From assembly GCA_965222065.1 (NCBI GenBank), contig OZ244933.1, positions 1,054,001 through 1,118,000 of the forward strand: a stretch of 64,000 nucleotides of DNA, written 5' to 3'. How positions within the stretch are numbered: the stretch's first letter is position 1; every line of letters starts with the position of its first letter. Below are positions 43,221 through 52,665 of this stretch, one piece after another. Origin of the DNA: GM7GCV1 sp965222065 (GTDB lineage Bacteria; Pseudomonadota; Gammaproteobacteria; Pseudomonadales; GM7GCV1). A program made the translations under genes and the position numbers. The notes below the pieces were generated by a model that was given only the letters and a program-made list of their open reading frames with translations, was not told where the DNA came from and did not search any database.

Positions 43221-43261
43221 CCCGGTTGTCAGCACTTGTGCTGGCAGCCGGGCTCCTTTTT
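43221..43261 (+). terminator. Hairpin between nirD and the FAD subunit (possible attenuator)
   Basis: CCCGGTTGTCAGCA pairs with TGCTGGCAGCCGGG (14 bp with two G:T pairs), then CTCCTTTTT. It lies in the only long gap (178 bases) within the operon, so it probably lowers expression of the downstream nitrate reductase relative to nirBD. Confidence 0.65.
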
Positions 43262-43299
43262 CCGCTTGTCAGGCCCGCCAGCCAGAAAAGGGGGCTGGA

Positions 43300-44553
43300 A
43301 TGAATCGACGTCCGCAACTGCTTATCGCTGGTAATGGCATGGCTGCCGGTCGCCTGGTCAACGAACTGCTCCGGCGTGACCCAGACAAATACGAGATCAC
43401 CGTTATCGGCAACGAACCCCAGGGAAGCTACAACCGCATTATGCTGTCTTCTGTCCTGGCCAGTGAACAGTCCCGGGAATCCGTGATCCAGCAGGATCCC
43501 GGCTGGTATCAACAGCGTGGCATCCGGTTTTTGGGCGGTATCCATGTCAACGGAATTGATCCTGAGTCCAAATGCGTGCAGCTGGATAATGGCACAGAGA
43601 AATCTTACGACGAGCTGGTCATTGCCACCGGCTCTGCACCGGCGCGTATCGCGGCAAAAAACCAGCACCTGCGCGCGATTCATCATTTTCGAACCCTGGC
43701 CGACATCCAGGACATTGAATCCAGCTGCACCGGCGCCCAAAAGGCCGTCGTTATTGGTGGTGGTCTTCTCGGGCTTGAAGCGGCATACGGACTGGCCAAA
43801 AAAGGACTCAAGGTAACACTGGTTCATCGTTCCCCCTGGTTGCTAAACCGTCAGCTTGATTCCCAGGCAGCCGGGCAACTGCAACAGGTGATGTCCGCAA
43901 TGGATATCGACTTTTGTCTTGAAAACGAGGTGGAAGCATTTATCGGGCAAGGGCGTGTTTCGGCCGCCCGCATGAAAACCGGGGAAGCCCTGGAATGTGA
44001 TCTGGCCCTAATTGCCACTGGCATTACGCCCAACATTGAGCTTGCACAACACAGCGATATAAAGACCGAACGGGCCATTGTCGTCGACGAGCTTATGCGC
44101 ACCTCTGTGCCCCACGTAAGTGCCCTGGGAGAATGCTGCGAGTTCTCAGGTGAAGGCTTTGGCCTGGTCGAACCCATCTGGCAGCAGTGCACGACCCTGG
44201 CCGACAGACTGGTTTACCACAAGGAAGCCCGGTTTTCCCTCCAGCCCATCGCCACCAAACTCAAGGTATCCGGCGTGCAGGTTTTCTCTGCCGGAGAACA
44301 CCTGACCAAGCCGGAACACCGCCAGCTCCTGATGCAGGATCCGGCAACGCCGATGTACCGAAAGCTTTTGCTGGAAGACCAGCGCATCGTTGGCATCGTT
44401 TTTTTTGGCGATACGCGCGACGGCAACTGGTATTTCGATCTGATGCAGGAGAAAACGCAAATTCCCGAGGAGCTCATGCCCGAACTGATTCTCGGCAAGG
44501 CCTATTGCGACCCGGAAAAATTGAACACGGACAACCAAATCAAGGCCGCCTGA
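43300..44553 (+). CDS. Assimilatory nitrate reductase electron-transfer FAD subunit
   Basis: A 417-residue pyridine-nucleotide-disulfide oxidoreductase-type flavoprotein: 'LLIAGNGMAAGRLV' (FAD), 'VVIGGGLLGLEAAYGL' (NAD(P)H) and 'SALGECCE'. It resembles the N-terminal half of NirB and Klebsiella NasC, passing electrons from NADH to the nitrate reductase encoded 6 bases downstream. Its own BFD domain is absent; one is at the C-terminus of the catalytic subunit. Confidence 0.9.
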   Translation: MNRRPQLLIAGNGMAAGRLVNELLRRDPDKYEITVIGNEPQGSYNRIMLSSVLASEQSRESVIQQDPGWYQQRGIRFLGGIHVNGIDPESKCVQLDNGTEKSYDELVIATGSAPARIAAKNQHLRAIHHFRTLADIQDIESSCTGAQKAVVIGGGLLGLEAAYGLAKKGLKVTLVHRSPWLLNRQLDSQAAGQLQQVMSAMDIDFCLENEVEAFIGQGRVSAARMKTGEALECDLALIATGITPNIELAQHSDIKTERAIVVDELMRTSVPHVSALGECCEFSGEGFGLVEPIWQQCTTLADRLVYHKEARFSLQPIATKLKVSGVQVFSAGEHLTKPEHRQLLMQDPATPMYRKLLLEDQRIVGIVFFGDTRDGNWYFDLMQEKTQIPEELMPELILGKAYCDPEKLNTDNQIKAA

Positions 44554-44559
44554 ACGGAC

Positions 44560-47265
44560 ATGACTGAATCCAGCCTGATCAGTAAAGAGAAAACGACGGT
44601 CAACACCACCTGCTGCTATTGCGGTGTCGGTTGTGGTGTCGAGGCAACGATTGAAGGCGGTACACTGACCGCAGTCACCGGACGTAAGGATCATCCTGCC
44701 AACAAGGGACGTCTCTGTGTCAAAGGCGCCTCATTGCACGAAACCCAACTGTTTTCCGACCGGTTATTACAACCGCTGGTCAAGGGACAACCCAGTGACT
44801 GGGATACAGCCCTGGAGCTGGGGGCCGGAAAATTCAGGCAAATCATCGATAAACACGGTCCTGACTCGGTGGCATTCTATCTCTCGGGCCAATTGCTGAC
44901 CGAGGACTACTACATCGCCAACAAACTGATGAAAGGCTTTGTTGGCACGGCCAACGTCGACACCAACTCACGCCTGTGCATGGCATCGGCCGTGGTGGCC
45001 CACAAGCGCGCCTTTGGCGAGGACCTGGTTCCCGGTAGTTATGAGGATCTGGAACTGGCCGACCTGGTTCTGCTGGTGGGATCGAATATGGCCTTTACCC
45101 ACCCTGTCATCTATCAGCGACTGGTACAGGCAAAGAAACAGCGACCGGAAATGACCATCGTTGTGCTCGACCCCAGAAAAACACCGACCTGTGATATTGC
45201 CGACATCCACCTGCCATTGCGTGCCGGTTCCGATGCCTTCTTCTTCAACGGCCTGCTTTGTTATCTCGCCGGGAACCAGGGCCTGGACGAGGATTTTATT
45301 GCCCGACATTGCGATCATTTTGAAGAAACGCTCAACACCGCAAGAGCCCAGGCTGCCACCACTGCGCAGACCGCCAAAGTCTGCGATCTGGACAAGCGCA
45401 AGCTGGAGCAGGTTTTTAAACAGTTTGCCAGCACGGAAAGAGCCGTCACTGTGTTCTCCCAGGGCATCAACCAGTCCTCCTCGGGTGTTGATAAAGGCAA
45501 TGCCATCATTAACTGCCACCTTGCCAGCGGCAAAATTGGCAAGCCCGGCGCCATGCCCTTCTCCATTACCGGACAACCCAACGCCATGGGCGGGCGTGAG
45601 GTCGGCGGACTTGCCAACCAGCTGGCGGCCCATATGAGCTTCGATAACCCGGAGCACATCGACCGGGTAAAACGCTTCTGGAACGCCCCGAACATGGCAC
45701 AACAAGAAGGGCTGAAAGCGGTGGATATGTTCCAGGCCATACACAGCGGCAAGATCAAGGCGATCTGGATTATGGCGACCAACCCGGTGGTCACGATGCC
45801 CGATGCCGACTTTATCCGTGAAGCACTCAGACGGTGCGAACTGGTCATGGTCAGTGACTGCGTGGGTAACACAGATACCACCCGGGAAGCAGACATTGTC
45901 TTTCCGGCAACCACCTGGGGCGAAAAGACTGGCACAGTGACCAACTCGGAACGCTGTATTTCCTTGCAAAAAGGGCTTTTACCCACTCCCGGGGAGGCTC
46001 GACACGACTGGCAAATCATTGCTGACTTCGCCCGTAAACTGGGGTTTGACGATGCTTTTGACTATCGTAATGCCGCTGATATTTTCCGGGAGCATGCAGC
46101 CCTTTCCGGTTTTGAAAACGCCGGCGACCGATGCTTTGACATCTCGGCGTACGAACAGATCCCGGACGAGGATTTTTTCTCCCTGGAGCCGTTCTACTGG
46201 CCACGCCCAAAGGCATCAGACATAAAGGGTAAAGACCAAAAACGCCTGTTTGAGGAAGGGCATTTTTATACTGAAAACGGCCGGGCAAAACTGGTACCTG
46301 TCAGCGCGCAATTTCCTAAAAAATCCCCGCGCAGTGGCCAACTGATTATGAATACTGGCCGTATCCGTGACCAGTGGCACACCATGACTCGCACGGGCAG
46401 TTCTCCCAAACTCATTGGACATCTCGATGAACCCTACGTGGATATCCATCCCCGGGACGCAGCCAGCCGACACCTGGAAACTGGTGACCTGGTAAAACTG
46501 CAAAACAGGGATTCCGTATTTCTGGGCCGGGCCAATGTGACCGAAGCGGTTCGGCAAGGGGATATTTTCGTTCCCATGCACTGGAATGACCGCTACGCAA
46601 GTAACAGCCGGACGGATGCGCTGGTCAATGCCATTACCGATCCGCTTTGCGGTCAACCCGAATACAAGCACACACCGGTTCAGGTTGCTGCCTACCAGCA
46701 CGCCTGGCAGGGTTTTTTGCTTTCAACAGATAGTCTGCGGCCCAGATGTGAATACTGGAGTCAGATACAACTAAACCAGGGATACAAATACCGCCTGGCA
46801 GACCAACGCCCGATCAATCACTGGGCTGAGTGGCTAAAGGAACAATTTCCGGCCATCACCCAGTGGAGTGTGATTCAGGATTCCGACAACCGGTTCTTTC
46901 GGTCTGCCGGTTATGTGGACAGTAAACTTCAGGTCTTCTTGTCGATCGACCGTCATTCCACACTTTCACTGGAAAACACCTGGCTGGAATCGCAACTAGG
47001 CAAACCGGTTAGTGATGATCAGCGGTTTGCCCTGCTGGCCGGCAAGCCCGGGGATGGCTCGGCCGACGAAGGCAAGATCGTCTGCTCATGTTTCCAGGTC
47101 GGCGAAAAGACGATTACAAGAGCCATATCGGAGGGATGCCATACGGCCGAAGCCCTGGGTGAAAAGCTGAAATGCGGTACCAATTGTGGCTCCTGTGTTC
47201 CTGAACTCAATAGCCAGATTCATACGAACCTGGCTGATCAAGACCGTTTACGAAAGACTACCTAG
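44560..47265 (+). CDS. nasA: Assimilatory nitrate reductase catalytic subunit (Mo-bisMGD)
   Basis: A 901-residue cytoplasmic molybdenum enzyme reducing nitrate to nitrite. [4Fe-4S] cysteines are in 'CCYCGVGCG' (18-25) and 'KGRLCVKG'; molybdopterin motifs include 'GQPNAMGGREVGGLANQL' and 'NTGRIRDQWHTMTRTG'. A C-terminal BFD [2Fe-2S] domain ('VCSCFQVGEKTI', 'CGTNCGSC') probably docks the FAD subunit. The symbol follows Klebsiella; Pseudomonas calls it nasC. It overlaps the convergent DUF2892 gene by 4 bases. Confidence 0.95.
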   Translation: MTESSLISKEKTTVNTTCCYCGVGCGVEATIEGGTLTAVTGRKDHPANKGRLCVKGASLHETQLFSDRLLQPLVKGQPSDWDTALELGAGKFRQIIDKHGPDSVAFYLSGQLLTEDYYIANKLMKGFVGTANVDTNSRLCMASAVVAHKRAFGEDLVPGSYEDLELADLVLLVGSNMAFTHPVIYQRLVQAKKQRPEMTIVVLDPRKTPTCDIADIHLPLRAGSDAFFFNGLLCYLAGNQGLDEDFIARHCDHFEETLNTARAQAATTAQTAKVCDLDKRKLEQVFKQFASTERAVTVFSQGINQSSSGVDKGNAIINCHLASGKIGKPGAMPFSITGQPNAMGGREVGGLANQLAAHMSFDNPEHIDRVKRFWNAPNMAQQEGLKAVDMFQAIHSGKIKAIWIMATNPVVTMPDADFIREALRRCELVMVSDCVGNTDTTREADIVFPATTWGEKTGTVTNSERCISLQKGLLPTPGEARHDWQIIADFARKLGFDDAFDYRNAADIFREHAALSGFENAGDRCFDISAYEQIPDEDFFSLEPFYWPRPKASDIKGKDQKRLFEEGHFYTENGRAKLVPVSAQFPKKSPRSGQLIMNTGRIRDQWHTMTRTGSSPKLIGHLDEPYVDIHPRDAASRHLETGDLVKLQNRDSVFLGRANVTEAVRQGDIFVPMHWNDRYASNSRTDALVNAITDPLCGQPEYKHTPVQVAAYQHAWQGFLLSTDSLRPRCEYWSQIQLNQGYKYRLADQRPINHWAEWLKEQFPAITQWSVIQDSDNRFFRSAGYVDSKLQVFLSIDRHSTLSLENTWLESQLGKPVSDDQRFALLAGKPGDGSADEGKIVCSCFQVGEKTITRAISEGCHTAEALGEKLKCGTNCGSCVPELNSQIHTNLADQDRLRKTT

Positions 47266-47450
47266 TCGCGAACACCTGCCTTGCGCAATATCGTCATCAT
47301 TGGACACCATTTGCTAAAGGCAGACTGCATCAGGTTGGCCCCGACAAAAAGCGTCAGCCACAACCAGTAGGGGTGAACAAAGTGGGCCAGCAAAACGGAC
47401 AAAACTACAACCAGACCGGCGACTAATCTCAAGGCATCATTTACATTCAT
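47262..47450 (-). CDS. DUF2892 (YgaP-like) two-helix inner-membrane protein
   Basis: A 62-residue membrane protein with two helices (about 7-24 and 28-47) and the signature 'FSKWCPM..LRK'. This is the membrane half of E. coli YgaP; the other half, a rhodanese, is separately encoded at 47876. It is divergent from the BigR-type regulator with about 100 bases between. Confidence 0.88.
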   Translation of the reverse strand: MNVNDALRLVAGLVVVLSVLLAHFVHPYWLWLTLFVGANLMQSAFSKWCPMMTILRKAGVRD

Positions 47451-47500
47451 GGATTATTCCTCATGATGGGTTAAGCGTATTTATATAAGATATTTCTAAT

Positions 47501-47514
47501 TTAGTAAATACTAA
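47501..47514. promoter_or_regulatory. Palindromic operator candidate for the ArsR/BigR-type regulator
   Basis: TTAGTA-AA-TACTAA, a perfect 14-base palindrome in the AT-rich divergent region between DUF2892 and the regulator, where such repressors bind to control both sides. Confidence 0.6.
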
Positions 47515-47554
47515 TATACAATCACAACAAAGACACCATAATTTTTTGAAGAAT

Positions 47555-47875
47555 ATGCAACTGGCAATCGATGACATCCGTGAAAATGCGGGGGAAGCAG
47601 AAGAGTTTCTCAAACTGTTGGCAAACAAAAACCGACTGATGCTTCTCTGCTCTTTGCTGGACGAAGAGCTTTGCGTATCCGACCTGAATGAACGGGTTCC
47701 ACTATCGCAGTCTGCCTTGTCCCAGCATCTGGCGACCCTGCGACAGTCGGGCACACTTGCCACACGTCGGGACAAACAAACGATCTATTACCGGATTAAA
47801 GACCCGCGAGTGGCTCAAATACTGGCGACACTGGCGGATGTGTTTTGTGCACCCCAAACCAAAACGGAGAGATAA
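47555..47875 (+). CDS. ArsR/SmtB-family repressor, BigR/YgaV (persulfide-sensor) type
   Basis: A 106-residue winged helix ('LSQSALSQHLATLRQSG' recognition helix). Cysteines at about 40 ('EELCVSDL') and 98 ('DVFCAP') occupy the positions of the dithiol sensor of BigR/SqrR/YgaV, which form a polysulfide bridge with reactive sulfur. It likely represses the DUF2892, rhodanese and RND genes until sulfide builds up. ATG at 47555 is chosen; a TTG 9 bases upstream is possible. Confidence 0.85.
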   Translation: MQLAIDDIRENAGEAEEFLKLLANKNRLMLLCSLLDEELCVSDLNERVPLSQSALSQHLATLRQSGTLATRRDKQTIYYRIKDPRVAQILATLADVFCAPQTKTER

Positions 47876-48199
47876 ATGAGTCTGCTAAAAAAATTATTTG
47901 GCATAAAAGCCGACACCGAAAAACCGGAGAACATTCCCGAGAATGCCCTATGGATCGATTGTCGGGCGCTGGACGAGTACCAGGGCGGCCATCTTGAAGA
48001 TGCTATCCATATCCCCCATTCAGAGATGGCCGACCGACATCACGAACTGAATGTAGACAAAAGCCAGCCCTTGTATTTGTATTGTGCCGGAGGCAAACGG
48101 GCGGAAATGGCAAAGCAGTGCCTGGAAGCCGAAGGTTACCAACATGTCGTAAATGTTGGCGGCCTCAAGGACGCCTTAAAACAAAGCGGCAAACAATAA
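47876..48199 (+). CDS. Rhodanese-domain sulfurtransferase
   Basis: A 107-residue single-domain rhodanese with 'IDCRALDEYQGGHLEDAIHIPHSE' and active-site loop 'LYCAGGKRA' (Cys takes persulfide sulfur). It starts one base after the regulator's stop, so is co-translated, consistent with a persulfide detoxification role. Confidence 0.9.
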   Translation: MSLLKKLFGIKADTEKPENIPENALWIDCRALDEYQGGHLEDAIHIPHSEMADRHHELNVDKSQPLYLYCAGGKRAEMAKQCLEAEGYQHVVNVGGLKDALKQSGKQ

Positions 48200-48241
48200 T
48201 TACCGGACAGAGTTTCGGACTGGTTTGGCTAAAAAAACCCA

Positions 48242-51200
48242 ATGCAAATGAACCCGCTCGATAGACTGGTCAGATATTCACTCAGGGGCCAACTTCCCCT
48301 GTGGATCTTTATTATCGCACTGGTTATGGGCGCGTTTGCCTTGCATTACACCGCGCGTGAAGAAGAACCCCAGATCGTTGTTCCTGTTATCGACGTGATC
48401 GTTGAGGCTCCGGGATTGAGTGCCCACCAGGTCGAGCGACAGGTCACCACACCACTGGAAAAACTGCTGGCCCAGATCCCGGGAGTCGAGCATGTTTATT
48501 CTGTCTCTACTGAGGGGATGGCCAACGCCACGTTGCGCTTTTATGTCGGCGAGGACCGGGAAGAGTCCATCCTGAATACCTACAACAAGCTCTACTCGAA
48601 CCAGGACAAGATTCCGCCCGTTGTCAGCAACTGGATGCTTAAGCCCATCGAGGTCGATGATGTTCCCATTTTATTGATAGGTCTATGGAGCGAGGACCCG
48701 GAGACTTACAGCGACTTTGAGCTGAGGCGGCTGGCAGACGAAATGTCGATCTGGCTACAGGGCATCCCCCAGACAAGTGAAGTCAATGTAGTTGGTGGAC
48801 GGCCAAGAAAGGTACAAATCCAGATCAGTCCGGAAGCACTGGCCGCCCGCAAGACCACACCACTGGAAGTTATCCGGGCAATTCAGAACTCGAACCAGTT
48901 AATCAATGCCGGCGACTGGACGTTTAACAACCAGTCTATCCTGCTGGAATCCGGCGACGCCTTTCGCCAGGTGGAAGACCTGGAAAATACCCTGGTCAAT
49001 GTCATCAACGGCACGCCGGTACTGTTAAAGGATGTGGCCCAAATCGTCGACGGGCCGGCCGATGCAGAGCAGTACACCTGGATCGATTTTAATTCGGGCC
49101 ATCCGGCTTACAACAACGGACAGAATGGCTACCCGATGGTCACACTCAGTGTCGCCAAGCAACGGGGAAGCAATGCGGTATGGGTGGCAGAAGATGTCCA
49201 CGAGCTTCTGGCCGAACTGGAGGAAACACTTCTACCGCCGGAAATTCATAGCGAAGTGATTCGTGATTACGGCCAGACAGCCAACGAAAAGGTCAACAGC
49301 CTTACCTCCAGTCTCGCATTTGCCATCGTCACTGTGGTGATCTTCCTCGGCATTTTTCTGGGCTGGCGTGCGGCTGCGGTGGTGGGGCTGGCGTTGCCCA
49401 TATGCTATGGCATTACCCTGGCACTGGACCTGGCGTTCGGCTACACCATTAACCGGGTCACGTTATTTGCCCTGATTCTTTCCTTGGGCCTGCTGGTCGA
49501 TGACCCCATTACCGGCGTGGATAATATTTCGCGCATGCTCCGAGAGGGAGAAGGCAAGTTCAGGGACAAGATTGTGCAGGCCATTGCGGAAATCCGCACG
49601 CCCCTGTTGATGTCAACAATCACTATCGCCCTGGCCTTCCTGCCACTGGCATTCATTACCGGCATGATGGGGCCGTACATGGCCCCCATGGCATTTAACG
49701 TCCCGGTAAGCGTTGTTTTTAGTACGGTCGTCGCCTTTATCGTTACCCCCTGGCTGGCTTCCAAATTGCTTAAACCGGCACCAGAAAGCCAGGATGAAGC
49801 TCCTCACGAGGGGTTTTACCGACGGGTCATGACGCCTGTTCTGCAAAGCAAGCGCAAAAGCAGGATGGTTCTTTGGGGAGTTCTGGTGTTATTTATCCTG
49901 ACCGCCATGCTGCCTGTACTTCGTCTGGTACCCCTCAAGCTGCTGCCCTTTGATAACAAAAACGAAATCCAGATTGTTATCGACATGCCTCGCAGTGCCA
50001 GTCTGGAACAAACGGCGGCCCAAGCCAGGGAAGTGTCTGCACTGGTACGCCAGCTGCCTGAAGTCAGGTCGGTCGCCGCTTATGTCGGCACCGCCTCACC
50101 CATGGATTTTAATGGCATGGTGCGCCAGTACTATTTGCGTAAGGGATCACACCAGGCTGACCTTCGAATTAATCTGGTGGACAAGACCGAACGCGAGCAC
50201 CAAAGCCACTCGATCGTCCTACGCCTGCGGGAACTGCTGGCGCCGCTCAACCGTGACCAGGTTGAAGTAAAGGTAGTCGAAGTCCCCCCTGGCCCCCCTG
50301 TGTTAAGCACGCTGGTTGTCGAAGTTTATGGCAACAAGCTAACGACCTACGCACAGCAGGAACAGGCGGCAATGAAACTGGCTGACCGGATGCGCCGGGA
50401 AGCTCATGTTGTCGAGGTCGACACCAGCCAGGAAACCCCTCAAATTCGACAGCGTTTTATTACCGACAAAAACAAGGCCGCGCTTTCCGGTATTTCAACG
50501 GCAGACATTAATACCACCCTGGCTCTGGCAAATGCCGGGCTGGATGTCGGCTACATACTGATTGAAGAGGAAGTCGATCCCCTGCCAATTGAATTAAGGC
50601 TGCCTGCGGATCAACGCCACTCAATCAATCACTTCCAGCGGCTCTTTGTAAAAGGCCAGCTCGGAGCCACACAGCAGGCCAGTCCTGAAGGGCTGACCAT
50701 TACTCCCCAACCACTGGTTGCCCTGGGAGAACTTGGCCGATTTGAGACCCTGGAAGCTGACAGGGCTATTCTTCACAAGGACCTGCGGCCTGTGGTTTAC
50801 GTCACCGCCGAGCTTAACGGCCGAACGCCTGCCGAAGTGATTGCTGATTTGAATGCGGATCGTGTCGCTCCGGACACTGTCACGCCGGATAATGACGAAA
50901 TAACACCCTGGGAAAACCGGCACTTCCTCAATAATGGCGGCGGGGACTACTGGTCGGTCGACCAGAATATTGAATTAAAATGGACCGGCGAAGGCGAGTG
51001 GTTAATCACCAAGGATGTGTTTCGGGATATGGGTCTGGCCTTCCTGTTTGCCCTCGTGGCCATATTTATTGTGCTGCGAATGCAGACAGGCTCCGTGTCT
51101 ATTTCACTCATCATCATGTCTGCGATCCCGTTAACTGTCATTGGGATCATGCCCGGCTTCTGGCTACTTAACAGTCTAGGCGAACGAACCGTGGCCGGTG

Positions 51201-51565
51201 CACCGGATCCTGTCCTGTTCACGGCAACCGCCATGATCGGGATGATTGCCCTGGCAGGTATTGTGGTACGCAACTCATTGATTCTGGTGGAATTTATCAA
51301 CCAGTCCTGTGCACTGGGCACGCCCCTGCGGGAAGCACTGATCAGGGCGGGCAGTGTTCGACTTCGACCTATCCTGCTGACTGCAGGCACCACGCTTCTG
51401 GGCAATCTGGTGATCACCCTGGATCCGGTGTTTAGCGGTCTGGCGCTGGCCATTATTTTTGGCATCATCGCCTCCACCCTGTTTACCCTGGTGGTTGTGC
51501 CTGTTGTCTATCATTTGGTGTTCTGTCCAGACGACCCACTTCAAGAGGAGGCCATGTCAACATGA
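48242..51565 (+). CDS. RND-family efflux transporter (AcrB/HAE type)
   Basis: A 1107-residue inner-membrane proton antiporter. Helix 1 (about 18-35) is followed by a porter domain, helices 2-6 with 'LGLLVDDPITGVDNISRML' (the paired acidic residues of proton transfer), and a second half ending 'IIFGIIASTLFTLVVVPVVYHLVF'. No outer-membrane channel is encoded nearby; a shared TolC would be needed. The substrate cannot be read from sequence. It follows the sulfur-responsive regulator, so reactive-sulfur species or related toxic compounds are possible. Confidence 0.93.
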   Translation: MQMNPLDRLVRYSLRGQLPLWIFIIALVMGAFALHYTAREEEPQIVVPVIDVIVEAPGLSAHQVERQVTTPLEKLLAQIPGVEHVYSVSTEGMANATLRFYVGEDREESILNTYNKLYSNQDKIPPVVSNWMLKPIEVDDVPILLIGLWSEDPETYSDFELRRLADEMSIWLQGIPQTSEVNVVGGRPRKVQIQISPEALAARKTTPLEVIRAIQNSNQLINAGDWTFNNQSILLESGDAFRQVEDLENTLVNVINGTPVLLKDVAQIVDGPADAEQYTWIDFNSGHPAYNNGQNGYPMVTLSVAKQRGSNAVWVAEDVHELLAELEETLLPPEIHSEVIRDYGQTANEKVNSLTSSLAFAIVTVVIFLGIFLGWRAAAVVGLALPICYGITLALDLAFGYTINRVTLFALILSLGLLVDDPITGVDNISRMLREGEGKFRDKIVQAIAEIRTPLLMSTITIALAFLPLAFITGMMGPYMAPMAFNVPVSVVFSTVVAFIVTPWLASKLLKPAPESQDEAPHEGFYRRVMTPVLQSKRKSRMVLWGVLVLFILTAMLPVLRLVPLKLLPFDNKNEIQIVIDMPRSASLEQTAAQAREVSALVRQLPEVRSVAAYVGTASPMDFNGMVRQYYLRKGSHQADLRINLVDKTEREHQSHSIVLRLRELLAPLNRDQVEVKVVEVPPGPPVLSTLVVEVYGNKLTTYAQQEQAAMKLADRMRREAHVVEVDTSQETPQIRQRFITDKNKAALSGISTADINTTLALANAGLDVGYILIEEEVDPLPIELRLPADQRHSINHFQRLFVKGQLGATQQASPEGLTITPQPLVALGELGRFETLEADRAILHKDLRPVVYVTAELNGRTPAEVIADLNADRVAPDTVTPDNDEITPWENRHFLNNGGGDYWSVDQNIELKWTGEGEWLITKDVFRDMGLAFLFALVAIFIVLRMQTGSVSISLIIMSAIPLTVIGIMPGFWLLNSLGERTVAGAPDPVLFTATAMIGMIALAGIVVRNSLILVEFINQSCALGTPLREALIRAGSVRLRPILLTAGTTLLGNLVITLDPVFSGLALAIIFGIIASTLFTLVVVPVVYHLVFCPDDPLQEEAMST

Positions 51566-52665
51566 GCGACCATCTCTCCGCAAAACAAACCAGCTTGCTG
51601 AAAAAGGGGCTGGTTCCTGTCATTGCCATACTTGGTCTGGTGCTTGTCGTCGCCTGGATGGCCGGAAGCTTTCGCAACCAAATTGAACCGGGACTGGACG
51701 CCAATCCTGCTCAAGAACTGACAAACGCTCTCCCGGTTGATATTGAGCGGATAGAAACCTTTGAACCCGTTCCCGCGTCCATCGCTGCAAGGCAGACAAC
51801 CGTTATCTCATCGCGCGTTCTGGCACGCATCACCGATATCCTGGTCAATGCGGGAGACCAGGTCAGTCAGGGTGATCTGCTGGTTATGCTGGAAAACGAG
51901 GATTTCCAGGCCCAGGTGCAGCAGGCCCGTGCCCGGGTAAACGCACTGGAAGCCAGGCTGATCGAGGCCCAAACCGACCTCGAACGCAGTTTGCAATTAC
52001 GACAAACGGGGGTGCTGTCACAATCGGACCTGGATCGTGCCCGTGCAAATCACGACAGCCTGGTCGCTGAACTGGACGCGGCCCGACAAGCGCTGGAACA
52101 ATCAGAAACCATCCTTGGCTACACCCGTATACAGTCACCCATCGACGGATTGGTTGTCGACCGCTTTTCCGAACCTGGCGATACGGCGTCCCCGGGAGTA
52201 CAAATATTGACCCTGTACAACCCGACAACACTCAGGGTGGAAGCCCATGTCCGGGAATCACTTTCACTGGCGTTGGCGCAGGGACAGTCCTTGCAAGTAC
52301 AGATTCCATCACTGGAACAAACCCTGAACGCCACGATTGAAGAGCGCGTCCCTGCTGCTGACCCGGGTTCTCGCAGCTTTCTGGTTAAGGCGCGACTGGA
52401 GCAAACCCCGGGCCTCCAGCCTGGAATGTACGCCCGGCTAATGATCCCTTCCCATATTGAAGAGCAGCTTCTCGTGCCTAAAGACCGGATCGGGCGTGTC
52501 GGCCAGATGCAAATTGCCTGGGTAGCCACCCCGGCTGGACAAATAGAACGACGTTTTGTTCGCACCGGGACTGACTACCCCGACGGCCGTATCCAGGTCA
52601 CCTCGGGTTTGACGGCAGAAGACCGTATACTGCCAATTCCAGAGCAGATGAATGAGCCCCGATGA
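51562..52665 (+). CDS. RND efflux periplasmic adaptor (membrane fusion) protein
   Basis: A 367-residue adaptor: N-terminal anchor helix (about 15-35), lipoyl-like halves around 'GDQVSQGDLLVMLENEDF' and 'IQSPIDGLVVDRFSEPGDTASPG', a coiled-coil hairpin (about 110-175), and a C-terminal beta-barrel. It overlaps the pump gene by 4 bases (ATGA); the order pump then adaptor is the reverse of most operons. Confidence 0.93.
   Translation: MSDHLSAKQTSLLKKGLVPVIAILGLVLVVAWMAGSFRNQIEPGLDANPAQELTNALPVDIERIETFEPVPASIAARQTTVISSRVLARITDILVNAGDQVSQGDLLVMLENEDFQAQVQQARARVNALEARLIEAQTDLERSLQLRQTGVLSQSDLDRARANHDSLVAELDAARQALEQSETILGYTRIQSPIDGLVVDRFSEPGDTASPGVQILTLYNPTTLRVEAHVRESLSLALAQGQSLQVQIPSLEQTLNATIEERVPAADPGSRSFLVKARLEQTPGLQPGMYARLMIPSHIEEQLLVPKDRIGRVGQMQIAWVATPAGQIERRFVRTGTDYPDGRIQVTSGLTAEDRILPIPEQMNEPR

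Noticed and set aside
43195..43225. AAAGGT near the hairpin after nirD as another ANTAR hexaloop
   Set aside because: The flanking bases do not pair, so no hairpin closes the loop.
44968..45969. A 333-residue frame antisense to the nitrate reductase gene
   Set aside because: Antisense shadow; the sense gene has full motif support.
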